Program-made: the position numbers and the translations under genes
Shown here: positions 23,458 to 34,800 of the stretch, in pieces
How positions within the stretch are numbered: position 1 is the first letter of the stretch
Layout of the letters: each line of letters starts with the position of its first letter
Notes under the pieces: model-generated
Told to the model about the DNA's origin: nothing
What the model saw: the letters and a program-made list of their open reading frames with translations, nothing else
Databases searched by the model: none
DNA from: Eustoma russellianum
Lineage: Eukaryota; Streptophyta; Magnoliopsida; Gentianales; Gentianaceae
NCBI GenBank assembly: GCA_036186865.1
Contig: AP025062.1
Span: 8,469,244 to 8,533,243 of the forward strand
Direction: 5' to 3'
DNA: 64,000 nt

Positions 23458-23888
23458 TATACACCAGGAAAAGGCAAATAAAAATGGCACAATTCGATAT
23501 TTAGCTACCGGTCATTTTCTTTCTTAAATTGCTCTCATACTTTGAACCTATTAGCTTGGTATAGACCCTGTTTTCTAAAAGAAAGAAGATTTATGAAACT
23601 TACTTTTCATCGGTATAAAAATAATAGCCCCATCTCAGAAAACGAAAGAAAAAAAAAAAGAATAGCCCGAAACTTACATCTTTAATTAAATTTCCCATTA
23701 AGAATCCACACTTTTTTATCACGACTATATTTACGGCATATTTATCTCGCGGAAAGTGAGAGCCATTTTCAGAAAAAGTGATAATTACATAATTACTTAA
23801 TCGCCTTAAGGGCCTAAATAAAAGAAGAGAAAAGGGGGAGAAACCAGTGACGGTATAATCCAATCTCAGTTCGAATTGCAGCAGAATA
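23458..23888. other. Spacer between elements B and C
   Basis: About 430 bp without recognisable gene. One chance minus-strand frame. C is inserted at its right end. Confidence 0.5.
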
Positions 23889-25142
23889 TGTTGGAGAGAC
23901 AATCACTCCTTGCACTAAGACGCAGTCGTTTAGTGTGTGCGTATGAAACAACAAATAACAAACCCGGGACGAGTCAAGGACTCTGTCCTTAAGACGTATT
24001 GCTCCGGTATACTGTGCTCAACCGGTATGAGCAATCGTCCCCAGGATACAACGGGTACCTGTTCAGTTGAGCGACACTGCTGAACTTTGAACTCTTTCGA
24101 ACGCTAGAGGTGTCCTGACTTCTCCCGAGATGCAAGACTCACGTGCTATGAATGCAGAATGCTTATGAAAATGCTTAGAGCAAGGTATTCGTTATTTAAA
24201 GAAAGCACCCTTAGCCCTCTTTATATAGGAGAGTCGGTTGGAGAACAAGGTACCGTGACCGTTGGATCAAAACCGAAGTTCGATTTAGGCCGTTGGATTA
24301 AAACCTCCTATCTAGATAGGATGGTTTAATCTCAACCTTAGATCGAAGATAAATTACAGGTTTAAACCTGGAGGCGTTGGATGGAAACCATATTCGGTTA
24401 AGCGGTTAAGACAGTTTAAATCTCGGCCGTTAGATTAAAGCTGCTTTTTTCCACCACCGTTAGATCACAACCGATTGATCTTATCTTTTGTAGGAGGATA
24501 GTGTTTGATTTAAGTTTGAATCAAACCTGCAAACAAACAGAACGAATCTGCCCGCTGTCAGACTTCGATCGAATCACATCGATCGATCGAAGTGACATCG
24601 ATCGATCGATGTGATCGACTGATGTCTGACTGGAGTACATCATTCGATCATTCTGATCGATCTAAGAGACATCGATCGATCGAAAGTGATCGATCGATGT
24701 CCTCTGATCCACTTAGATCGATTTACCAAGAGATCGAAGCCCTCTGATCCACTTCGATCGATGACATCGATCGATCGAAGTGACATCGATCGATCGAAGT
24801 CATCGATCGATGTCCGTCAGATGCTTTTTACGCCACATGGATACTGTCCAACGTGGCATTCCTCCAGACGGGTGACACATCACCCATCCATAACATTTCC
24901 ATCTACTTTGAGCATTAATTTCACATTCACACAATATTATAATTGAATGATTCCACATCCTATAATTAACTACTCGTTACGTAGATAATTAAGGATTCAT
25001 TAGTTTTCAATTATCATTATCGGAAACTCATTAAGCTCAAAGTACGTTGCACAACAAGTTAGCAACACTCATTAACGGGCCAAAGCTCAAATCTTCCAAT
25101 CTCCAACGATGGACCAAAAGCCCAACCTTAAATTCTCCAACA
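23889..25142 (-). repeat. Element C 3' LTR
   Basis: Minus-strand TATA box CCTATATAAAGAGG at about 24219-24232. Upstream of it on the minus strand are five CCGTTRGA-type sites (AACGG on the sense strand) at 24256-24266, 24287-24297, 24371-24381, 24424-24434 and 24454-24464, then an array of ACATCGATCGATCGATGT palindromes (24570-24815). The primer-like block is at 23988-24000 and the conserved cccaggatacaacgg box at 24040-24054. Confidence 0.92.
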
Positions 25143-25152
25143 ATCCCCCACA
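25143..25152 (-). promoter_or_regulatory. Element C polypurine tract
   Basis: Minus strand TGTGGGGGAT directly before the LTR start TGTTGGAGAA. Confidence 0.8.
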
Positions 25153-25699
25153 ATGAATGGAAATTAATGCAAATGCATATGCAGACTCTGAGGAGAAGTC
25201 CAGACAAGAAAATATTGCATCAGAAGAGGTAGCTTCTGGCTTTGAACCTTTCTTAGTGATGTATCATCGGATCCACTCGGCTAAATAGTGACTTGATGTC
25301 TTGAACTAGTCAGCCTTTGTTGTGAACCAGACAATGACACTCACACAATATTTCTTTAACACCCTTTTGGTTCTCATGGTTGTGTTCGTTTTGGCCATGA
25401 ACAACCTGGTTTCAGAAAGTGTTGCCACCTAGACTTTCTCATAGAACCGGCCCCACTTCACACTTACATAGGTGATTCCTATCAAGAGTATTCTGCCATA
25501 CTCCACTTGACGTATCAAGATATAGGACATCATTAAAAGCCTTAGCTTACCCTGAAATCTCTGCAGACAGCACTTTTATAGACGGAATGAGTAAGTGCTC
25601 ACTGAATCTTTATAACTTAGTTGTCCCATTGAACCAAGATTTTGGGATCTCCAGTCAATAAGGTTGGGTTACCATTACAAAGATTCATGCATTATGGGC
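25153..25699 (-). other. Element C region between RNase H stop and PPT
   Basis: About 550 bp of 3' untranslated internal sequence. No open frame of note. Confidence 0.5.
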
Positions 25700-27190
25700 T
25701 TAAGTCCCATTCCGTTTGTCAATCTTGACATTGATCTCTAGGCAACCTTTTGTAAGCGGATCCGCAAGATTCTCCATTGATTTTACATAATCAATGGAAA
25801 TCACGCCATTAGAGATCAACTGTTTAATGGTGTTATGTCTTCGACGTATGTGTCGTGACTTACCATTGTAAATGCTGCTTTGAGCACGTCCTATAGCTGA
25901 CTGACTATCACAGTGTATGCTAATAGGAGCGATTGGCTTAGGCCAACACGGAATATCTTCCAGAAAATTCCGAAGCCACTCAGCCTCTTCCCCAGCTTTG
26001 TCCAACGCTATGAATTCAGCTTCCATAGTGGACCTAGCTATGCATGTTTGTTTCGTGGATTTCCACGACACAGCAGCACCACCAACAGTGAACACATATC
26101 CACTGGTGGACTTTGAGTCCTTACTGTCTGATATCCAATTTGCATCGCAGTATCCTTCCAACACTGCTGGATATCTCGTGTAATGTAATCCAATGATACA
26201 TTGTGTATTTCAGATACCTCATCACTCTGTTAAGAGCTTTCCAATGATCATCACTTGGATTACTGGTAAACCTGCTCAACTTGTTTACTGAACAAGCTAA
26301 GTCTGGTCTTGTACAATTCGTTATGTACATCAGACTCCCGATTACCTGAGAGTATTTTAACTGGGCAACAGGCTCGCCTCGATTTTTCCTTAAGTGCACA
26401 CTTAAGTCGAGCGGGGTCTTTACCGGTTTCACATCATCCATATTGAACCGTTTCAGAACTGATTCAATATAGTGAGTTTGTGACAGTATGAGTCCCTCAG
26501 TCACCCTAGAAATCTTAATTCCTAGAATGACATTGGCAACTCCCATGTCCTTCATATCAAAGTTTCGTGTTAACATCTTCTTTGTACTTAAGATGATGTC
26601 ACGAGTACTGCCCATGATAAGCATGTCGTCTACATAGAGACATACTATCACAAATGCATTCTGTGTGCTCTTAATGTACACACACTTGTCGCATTCATTG
26701 ATCTTGAAGTCATTTGACATCATTACCTGATCAAACTTTAAATGCCATTGCTTGGGTGCTTGTTTAAGTCCGTACAAAGACTTAACAAGTCTACATACTT
26801 TCCTTTCTTGTCCTGGAACGACAAACCCCTCGGGTTGTTCCATAGTAAATCTTCTTCCTCTAACTCACCATTAAGAAAGGCAGTCTTTACATCCATTTGA
26901 TGGATTTCCAAATCATAGACTGCAGCAATGGCTACTAGCATCCTTATGGAAGTGATCCTAGTCACTGGTGAGTAGGTGTCAAAGAAGTCAAAGCCTTCTT
27001 TCTGTCTATAGCCCTTGGCTACTAACCTGGCTTTATACTTCCCAATAGACCCATCCTCTTTAAGTTTCTTCTTGAAAATCCACTTGCAACCAAGCGGTTT
27101 ACTTCCAGGTGGAATGTCAACCAACTCCCAAGTGTGATTTTGAAGAATTGAGTCTATTCACTGTTAATTGCCTCTTTCCAGAATGGAGCT
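25700..27190 (-). pseudogene. Element C pol: RT and RNase H
   Basis: RT begins near 27124 with SKPLGCKWIFKKKLKEDGSI and continues to MDVKTAFLNGELEEE. A frameshift near 26845 moves it to the next frame, which carries SLYGLKQAPKQWHLKF and the catalytic VIVCLYVDDMLIMGS (about 26615-26660) and runs to about 26200. A second shift leads into RNase H (26164-25700) with GYCDANWISDSKDSKSTSGY, ARSTMEAEFIAL and HCDSQSAI. Two single-position shifts are enough to explain the breaks, so the copy is only moderately decayed. Confidence 0.92.
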
Positions 27191-27245
27191 TCTGGAGTTG
27201 ACATAGCCTCGGAAAAATTCCTTGGCTCATTTTCTACCATATAGG

Positions 27246-28437
27246 TTAGAAAATCTGGTCCAAAAGACGTCGGCATTTTGGCTCGTTTGCTTTGACGAGG
27301 TTCCTCAGTTCTTGAGGAGTCGTCTCACGCACTCGCTTACTTGTGCTAGCTTCTTCACTGTCTTTGTCTTTCTTCGGAAAGACATTTTCAAAGAACACTG
27401 CATTCCTTGATTCCATGACAACATTTTCATGTATCTCAGGAATGTCTGATTTGTGCACTAAGAAACGATATGCACTACTGTTCGTTGCATAACCAATGAA
27501 TATGCAATCAATCGTTTTAGGCCCGATTTTAACTTGTCTTGGCTTTAGGTATAGCAACCTTTGCCAGACACCCCCACACTTTCAAGTATTGTAACTAGGC
27601 TTATAGCCTTTCCATAGTTCATATGGGGTCTTTATCCGTCTTCTTGGACGGAATCCTATTTAAAATGACGTTGGCTGAGAGAATTGCTTCCCCCCACAAG
27701 TTCTGAGGTAAACCCGAACTTATCAACATAGCATTCATCATCTCTTTTAGAGTACGGTTTTTGCGTTCAGCAATACCATTTGATTGAGGTGAATATGGCG
27801 CAGTCGTTTGATGAATAATGCCATGTTCTGAACAGAATTCATTAAACGGTGTATCATATTCGCCACCTCTATCACTACGAATTGTTTTAATTCGTTTGCT
27901 AAGTTGATTCTCAACTTCATTTTTATAATCCTTGAAAGCATCAAGGGCCTCATCTTTGCTACTTAGCAAATATACATAACAGTATCGTGTGCAATCGTCG
28001 ATAAAAGTTACAAAATACTTTTTACCACCTCTTGTTTGCACAAACTTTAAATCACACAAATCTGTGTGAATTAAATCCAACGATTCAGTGTTTCGTTCTG
28101 TTGAAGGAAATGGCGCTTTTGTTAATTTCGCTTCAACACATATTTGGCATTTTCCTTTATTACTAAAGTCCAGTTTGGGCAACAAGTCAAGATTAATCAT
28201 TCGTTGTATTGACTTATAATTTACATGTCCCAAACGAAAATGCCATAAACAGGAAGACTCAAGCATGTAAGCAGAAGAGGAAACAATTTTATTAGCCTCA
28301 GTGGGCGCAACACTTTTGGGTACAATTGTCATAACATTCAATTTGAACATGTTATCAGAAAGATACCCTTTCCCCAAATACACCCCACTTCTTAGAAAGT
28401 GTAAATTTGTTTGCCTCAAAAACAAGCTTGAATCCAT
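27246..28437 (-). pseudogene. Element C pol: integrase
   Basis: Long intact stretch 28437-27619. The zinc-binding part has LWHFRLGHVNYKSI and CQICVEAKL. The catalytic core shows IHTDLCDLK, IRSDRGGEYDTPFNEF and the Glu-containing NGIAERKNRTLKEM, i.e. all three D,D,E residues. A stop at 27619 and a shifted C-terminal part (27557-27246, VKIGPKTIDCIFIGY) break the frame. N-terminally it continues the GAG-pre-integrase region. This is the best-preserved integrase among A, B and C. Confidence 0.92.
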
Positions 28438-28439
28438 GA

Positions 28440-29711
28440 GTGACTAGCAGCGCGCCAGAAACCAGATTCTTCCTTATGTCAGGAACATGCAGCACATTCT
28501 GCAAAGTCAACTCCCTTCCTGAGGATCAGTTTCAGGATTACCTTGCCCGATCCTTCGATCTTCGAGCTGTTGGAGTTTCCCATAAACAATTGCTCATTGT
28601 TTGTCGTGGGCACGTACTCTCTGAACATTGCCCTGTTCGCACACACATGTCGAGTGGCTCCTGTGTCCACCCACCATTCCCGTGGGTTTCCCACTGCGTT
28701 GCACTCGGTCACCACTGCGCAAAGGTTCAAGTCATCCATTGCGTCGACCAGATTTGCTTTCGCTTTATTCTGATTCTGATTCTTTTTGGGACTTCTGCAT
28801 TCACTGCTTCGATGCCCTGGTTTACCACAATTATAACACTTACCTGTGAACTTCTTTGCAATTTCCTTGCCCTTGGAGTTCACACTCAAAGTGTTATGTT
28901 TCTTCTTGTTCTTTGCCTCAGCAATCATGAGCCTTGGCTTGACCAGAAGACATGGACGGCTTTCTTTCGAAGCGACGGTTGTCCTCCTCAATACGAAGAC
29001 GGACTATCAAATCCTCCATCTTCATCTCCTTTCGCTTGTGTTTGAGATAGCTCTTGAATTCCCTCAATGAAGGAGGCAGCTTCTCAATCACAGCCGCAAC
29101 TAGGAAAGATTCACTGAGCGTCATGCCCTCCTCTTCCATTTCAGAAATCAACATCTGTATTTCTTCCACCTGCGAAATTACAGTTTTGGAATCTAACATT
29201 TTATAGTCGAGAAATTTCCCAACTATCAACTTTTAGTACCCGCATCTTCTGTGCGATACTTTTTATCTAAAGCCAACCACAAAGCTTTTGCAGTTTTAAA
29301 TGTACAAAACACGCCATAGAGAGTATTATCTAGGCAACCTAGAATCAAATTCAAACAACAAAAATTTGTATATGCCCAGGCCTCAGCACCCAAGGCGTTC
29401 TGCATATTCTGTTGTTGATCCTCCACAGGCTCAACCACGGGTGGATCCTCGCTAAGCATTCTAGCCAACCCCAATGCAGTGAGATAGAACAGCATCTTCT
29501 GCTGCCACCTCTTGAAGAAGTTTCCGGCAAACCTCTTCGGCTTCTCCACCTGAGCAGCAGTGGCAGCCGGATTCATTTGAGGCCCTCCAGTTGGTGCCAA
29601 CGGAACCGTATTGATCTGCGGTCCGGAAGCAACATTGTTAGCCCCTTCAGGTGCAGACACGGAGTGAGCACCATTGAAGCCTTGAACAGAGTTAGAGCTC
29701 TCGTGTTCCAT
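28440..29711 (-). pseudogene. Element C gag and protease
   Basis: Start ATG at 29711 (MEHESSNSVQGFNGAHS). Gag includes a proline/glycine-rich head, FFKRWQQKMLFYLTALGLA, LILGCLDNTLYGVFCTFKTA, a frame break near 29226, then ISEMEEEGMTLSESFLVAAV and LPPSLREFKSYLKHKRKEMK. The zinc knuckle is CYNCGKPGHRSSEC (CX2CX4HX4C) near 28800-28850. The protease site WWVDTGATRHVC follows near 28640-28680. Gag and protease would form one polyprotein; two frameshifts now separate three frames. Confidence 0.92.
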
Positions 29712-29835
29712 TTCTGTTTAGTTCGATCAAAACGTAAAGATCAGAACAGACCCAGGTCCAAGAATGAGTAGAAGAAGACTGCAAATCAGTACGAAACTGC
29801 CTTTGCACAATAAACAAACAGTACAGGAAGTAATT

Positions 29836-29854
29836 GAAAAATACGTCTTAAGAT
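29836..29854 (-). promoter_or_regulatory. Element C primer-binding region complementary to its own LTR
   Basis: The minus strand directly after the 5' LTR reads ATCTTAAGACGTATTTTTC. It does not match the initiator-Met tRNA site. Its CTTAAGACGTATT is an exact complement of AATACGTCTTAAG inside each LTR (plus 29953-29965 and 23988-24000). Confidence 0.7.
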
Positions 29855-31081
29855 TGTTGGAGACAATCACTCCTGCACTAAGACGCAGTCGTTTAGTGTG
29901 TGCGTATGGAACAACAAAATAAACAAACCCGAGGCGAGTCAAGGACTCTGTCCTTAAGACGTATTGCTCCGGTATACTGTGCCCAACCGGTATGAGCAAT
30001 CGTCTCCCAGGATACAACGGGTACCTGTTCAGTTGAGCGGCACTGCTGAACTTGAACTCTTTCGAACGCTAAAGTGTCCTGACTTCTCCGAGATGCAAGA
30101 CTCACGTGCTATGAATGCAGAATGCTTATGAAAATGCTTAGAGCAAGGTATTCGTTATTTAAAGAAAGCACCCTTAGCCCTCTTTATATAGGAGAGTCGG
30201 TTGGAGAACAAGGTACCGTGACCGTTGGATCAAAACTGAAGTTCGATTTAGGCCGTTGGATTAAAACCTCCTATCTAGATTAGGATGGTTTAATCTCAGC
30301 CTTTAGATCGAAGATAGATTAACAGGTTTAAACCTGGAGCGTTGGATGGAAACCATATTCGGTTAAGCGGTTAAGACAGTTTAAATCTCGGCCGTTAGAT
30401 TAAAGCTGCTTTTCCACCACCGTTAGATCACAACCGATTGATCTTATCTTTTGTAGGAGGATAGTGTTTGATTTAAGTTTGAATCAAACCTGCACAAATA
30501 GAAACGAATCTGCCCGCTGTCAGACTTCGATCGATCACATCGATCGATCGAAGTGACATCGATCGATCGATGTGATCGACTGATGTCTGACTGAGTACAT
30601 CATTCGATCATTCTGATCGATCTAAGAGACATCAATCGATCAAAGTGGTCGATCGATGTCCTCTGATCCACTTAGATCGATTTACCAAGAGATCGAAGCC
30701 CTCTGATCCACTTCGATCGATGGCATCGATCGATCGAAGTCATCGATCGATGTCCGTCAGATGCTTTTTACGCCACATGGATACTTCCAATGTGGCATTC
30801 CTCCATACGGGTGACACATCACCCATCCATAACATTTCCATCTACTTTGAGCATTAATTTCACATTCACACAATATTATAATTGAATGATTCCACATCCT
30901 ATAATTAACTACTCGTTACGTAGATAATTAAGGATTCATTAGTTTCGATTATCATTATCGGAAACTCATTAAGCTCAAAGTACGTTGCACAACCAAGTTT
31001 AGCAACACTCATTAACGGGCCAAAGCCCAAATCTTCCAATCTCCAACGATAGGCCAAAGCCCAACCTTAAATTCTCCAACA
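29855..31081 (-). repeat. Element C 5' LTR
   Basis: Minus-strand start TGTTGGAGAAT, end TCTCCAACA. TATA box at about 30178-30191, the same five AACGG sites upstream (about 30214-30430) and the GATCGATC palindrome array (30525-30755). The array has one repeat unit fewer than the other LTR. Conserved cccaggatacaacgg box at 30006-30020 and primer-like block at 29953-29965. Confidence 0.93.
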
Positions 31082-31086
31082 GAACA

Positions 31087-32528
31087 TGCACAGGGAAAGT
31101 GTGAAACAGTGCACAAATCCTTCCTTCTCTTTTTCTTTTTATTTCTCAGGTCAATATCTTATCTCGTCATATGAAGTAGATTTTTCGAAAAAGAAAAAGG
31201 AAAGAAAAAAAGAAAACTTGTAGGAGGTAAATAATTAGAAAAGTATTCTACCTTTAAGCGTAGAATTGGTGTAAGTGTGCAGGAACGATGGTAATTAGAA
31301 CGAAAAAATGTGACTTATTTCCGAATTTATTTCAATTTTACTATTTTAACTCTATTTGTGTTGCTTCAATAGTGTTATAACTTACATTGCACTAACTAAA
31401 ATTTGCAGTGTTTCTTTATGTCCTAATGTAAGGAGTGGTTCAAGTCTACAAAACGTGTCGTTTTGTGCATCTGAGTTCACGTGTTTAAGTCGCAGAAACA
31501 GGTTCTTTCCTAAAATATAAGGTAAAGTTGCGTACATCAGATCATAAAACGATTTGGTTCCTCCTTAGACCATGCCCAAACGCAAAAAAACTTGTGCCCA
31601 CTATTCTACAATGTTGGAAATATGTTTCTAGACCCTTACGTGCGGGTAATTCACGGATGATCGCGTAATTAAATAGTGGAGTACCAAATAACATTTGTCC
31701 CGGTAGTAAGATAAACCTAGTGACATAAAATAGAAGGATCGCATATAAAAATTTACATCACAAATACTGAAATCGTGATTCATGTGAAAAACGTTCTGCG
31801 TTACCTTTTTCTTTAGCCATTTTGATAACATACATACGCTTTTGTCTGACCAATGGTCAATAATAATGGTGAGACGAAATCAATTGTGAAAAATGACAGA
31901 GTATGTGTCAATAAAAAAATGCATATTTATGATTGACTTTTTTCTTTTTCATTTGCTTAAACTAGTTTGAGTTTGCAAATATATATATGTATATATATGT
32001 GTGTGTACACACATATATATTTGTGTGTGTGTATATATATATCATGCCACTATTTATGAAGAATAACGTAATAAAATGAAGATGTTGAACTTGCATAAAT
32101 TCGAACCATGACATCATTTGATGTAATAGTGTTATATAGAAACCACCATGTTGTAGAATCCTCGTATTTACTATTTAGAAGATTGATGTTGGGGGAATAA
32201 GTGAATAAAGTGTAGTGAGACATTTCATAATCTTCGGAAATAAGTAGAAGCAGTTATTTTTAAGCACTTAAATATGTAGATATATCAGCATTTTGTGATG
32301 ATCAAACTTTTTACATGTCAAATTTTATGTATTATCATTTAATTATGTCACAAGTTATTTTTTTCTATTTCTAAAATAACGTAAAATCTCTCACCTATAA
32401 AATTGAAACGCTTTCTCTCCTCATTTATCTGTCTATCACTAACCTTTTTTTGCAAAGCTTTTGGATTTATTTTTTCAGGAATGAAAAAGAAAATAATACC
32501 TTAACTGAAAGCAATCGATCCCGGGTAG
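31087..32528. other. AT-rich spacer with microsatellite
   Basis: No gene or terminal repeats recognised. TATATATG/GTGTGTAC/ATATATAT tracts at about 31978-32042 form a long imperfect palindrome. Confidence 0.6.
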
Positions 32529-32533
32529 GTATA

Positions 32534-33628
32534 TGACAAACCCAGAAACCAACCGATAATAAGATAAGTAATTTCACCTCGATCGGTAACAGTTAACATT
32601 GTTAGGCCTCACTACTGGTGCATGCCACCTCAACTCGGCAGCCAGCCTCGTCCATGCTCAGTTTTACTTTTGTTGAACTGTATTCCTGCTCAGCCTAAAA
32701 GCGACTTATCCTAGGAGTCCTCGATCAGTTCAACTCGGCCAAAGCATTTATCGTCAAGTTATCTATGATGGGGCAAACCTTCCACTTAGTATAAAGACAA
32801 ACGTGCTCGTCAGTCTTCCTGCCCGGCACGCCTGCCTAGAGGGTAGTTCAGTCTTCCTACCCACGCATCTGCCCAAGGGGCAGTTCAGTCTGCCAGTTCA
32901 CCCTGGCCAGCGACAGTTAATGTCGCTAGACTTCATAAGCATAGTCTTTCCACCTAGACCTGCTCAACCCTATCCTGCTCGACCAAAAGGTAATCAGCAG
33001 GCCATATCAACGTCTTTCAGATCAGCTTGGCAGGTGCCCAGAGGCATCACCTTTCAGCTCATCTCGTCACAGTAACTCGGATCAGTTCAGACCACGCCAC
33101 CCACTCCTCGTCTGACTATGCTACTAAGAGATCACCTCAGCTCAGCCATGCATGCTTAGGCAGACATCTGCCAGCTAGCTGCATTGATCATGCACCGCAA
33201 CATGTGGCATAGCATGGCCGGCATGCAGACGTGAGCTACCAACAGGGCATCCAGGTGTCATCACCGTACTACTCTCCTGCCATACGCTGTCTACATTAAC
33301 TTATATAAAGAAGCCACCCCTCGCCAGGGACATGCTAAGCCGGATTAAGCCAAGAAAAGCGACACCAAGCTCTTCCGAGCACAAACAACACCTTCTCCAC
33401 AAGGACAACAACCTACAGATTGCTTCGACCTCTACTTCCAATTCATATTCATATAACCATGGCCAACACTGACTTGAGTGTCGGCGGATTTTTCCGAGAC
33501 AGTAGCCTGGGGCCTCTAACATCGTCTTTCCTTCGCAGGTTCCAGGAGAAAAGTACCTTTGCAGCTTAACGAGGTACTAACGACGTTGTCTTCAGATTAC
33601 CTCTGATCCAATTGATCCGTCTTCGTCA
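32534..33628 (+). repeat. Gypsy-type solo LTR G3
   Basis: A 1,095-bp block from tgacaaacccagaaacc to cttcgtca, flanked by a perfect 5-bp duplication gtata (32529-32533, 33629-33633). It is similar to G1 and inverted G2, with the U5-like actgacttgagtgtcggc and ggggcctctaacatcgtctt. The duplication directly around a single LTR shows a solo LTR left by LTR-LTR recombination. Confidence 0.86.
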
Positions 33629-33978
33629 GTATACTTAGGAAAAAGATACAATTGGTCAGTAGGGTATATGAGATTTTTTATTTATTGGTTAACATACTTT
33701 CTGATCAAATTTTATAAGGTTTTGTTATATGCCGAATGCATTTTAAGTATAAAAAAATACTTGCATATGTTTACATTATTTTATGGATTTTTTGTAAAGA
33801 GTATTATGGCGTATAAAAAAATCTTTAACCACATAGCAGGTAATATTTTTCAAGACGCATTTTTTTTTCCTTATAAATTTGGGACGGTGCAAATGACATC
33901 TAACTTTGACAAATTTGCGAAAAGGACAAGTAACGTGTCATCTCGACATAACAAGACAAATCATTTGGGTAAGGCGCA

Positions 33979-34184
33979 TCAATTATACCGGTTGAGATCA
34001 CAAGAGGCAAAAAGTGAGGCAAAATATGAGTCCTTCAATCACGCGCTACCACGTGTACAAGTAACTATTTTTTAAAAACAAAAAAATTTTAAACTTCTTC
34101 CACTTTTGTACACATGTCAATCTGTGATTGGAGACCTCATATTTTACCTCATTTTTTACCTCCTCTTATCCCAACCGCAATTAG
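33979..34184. mobile_element. Foldback (palindromic) MITE-like element
   Basis: Two arms of roughly 80-90 bp are imperfect inverted repeats: aattataccggttgagatca...gtgaggcaaaatatgag... on the left and ...ctcatattttacctcattt...ccaaccgcaatt on the right, with cacgtgtacaag and cttttgtacacatg near the centre. It would fold into a long hairpin. No protein; no clear target duplication seen. Confidence 0.65.
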
Positions 34185-34800
34185 ACAGGCCAAAGCCAAA
34201 CGGGTTAAACATTTTAACGAGAAAAGTTAATGTGTAAGCATTTTTTTCCCTCAAAAAGAAAAAGATAAAAGTGGAAGCATTAAGTCCGTATGTTTCTAAT
34301 GAGGTATAGTTTAATTAACTAAAATTGAAATTTCAAAATCAAAAGGTTTGTAAATGTAAATTTCTCTAATTTTCTGATTTTTATTTCTCATATATATCTT
34401 TTCATTTATAGGTTATGTATTCTTTATATTGGATATAGTATGACTTATGTTTCACCATGTGGTGATACGTATTGTAATATTGTATTTCACACACACGCAT
34501 ACATATATATATATGTGTGTGTAAAATTATATTAATTCGATGTAATTGTTCTAATATAATGCAAAATATGCTACACATACTTTCTTTCTTCCAAAAAATA
34601 TTCTCACAATCTTTTGTGGTATTGTTTTGTCCTATTTAATACAATATTATCGAAATCTTATTACACTATCTTTAGTGTCAAAGATTTTTATATATGCTGC
34701 ATTAATTGCATGAATTTCTTGGAACTTTAGCTATTGACTTATATTTTTGTAAAATGACAATACTTTTGAGGGTGTGTAAAGTAGCATTTACAAGTATGTT
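34185..34800. other. AT-rich spacer
   Basis: AT-rich with a small CACACA/ATATAT/GTGTGT tract at about 34490-34520. Nothing else seen. Confidence 0.5.

Larger units (their letters stand above)
23889..31081 (-). mobile_element. Ty1/copia retrotransposon C (complete ends)
   Basis: A 7.2-kb element with TG...CA LTRs of 1,254 and 1,227 bp and 5-bp flanks gaata/gaaca that match at four of five positions. Minus-strand order is LTR, gag, PR, INT, RT, RH, PPT, LTR. Gag (FFKRWQQKMLFYLTALGLA) is clearly related to element D (QQKMLFFLTAVGL). Coding damage is moderate: frameshifts in RT, between RT and RH and in gag, but long intact stretches of integrase. The primer site is not of tRNA-Met type. Confidence 0.93.

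Noticed and set aside
18083..23462. Possible target duplication of element B (ttatc / tatac)
   Set aside because: Only three of five positions agree; not reported as a duplication.
33668..34075. Plus-strand open frame of 135 codons
   Set aside because: Its 3' half is the left arm of the foldback element and the 5' half is low-complexity AT-rich sequence; no family recognised.
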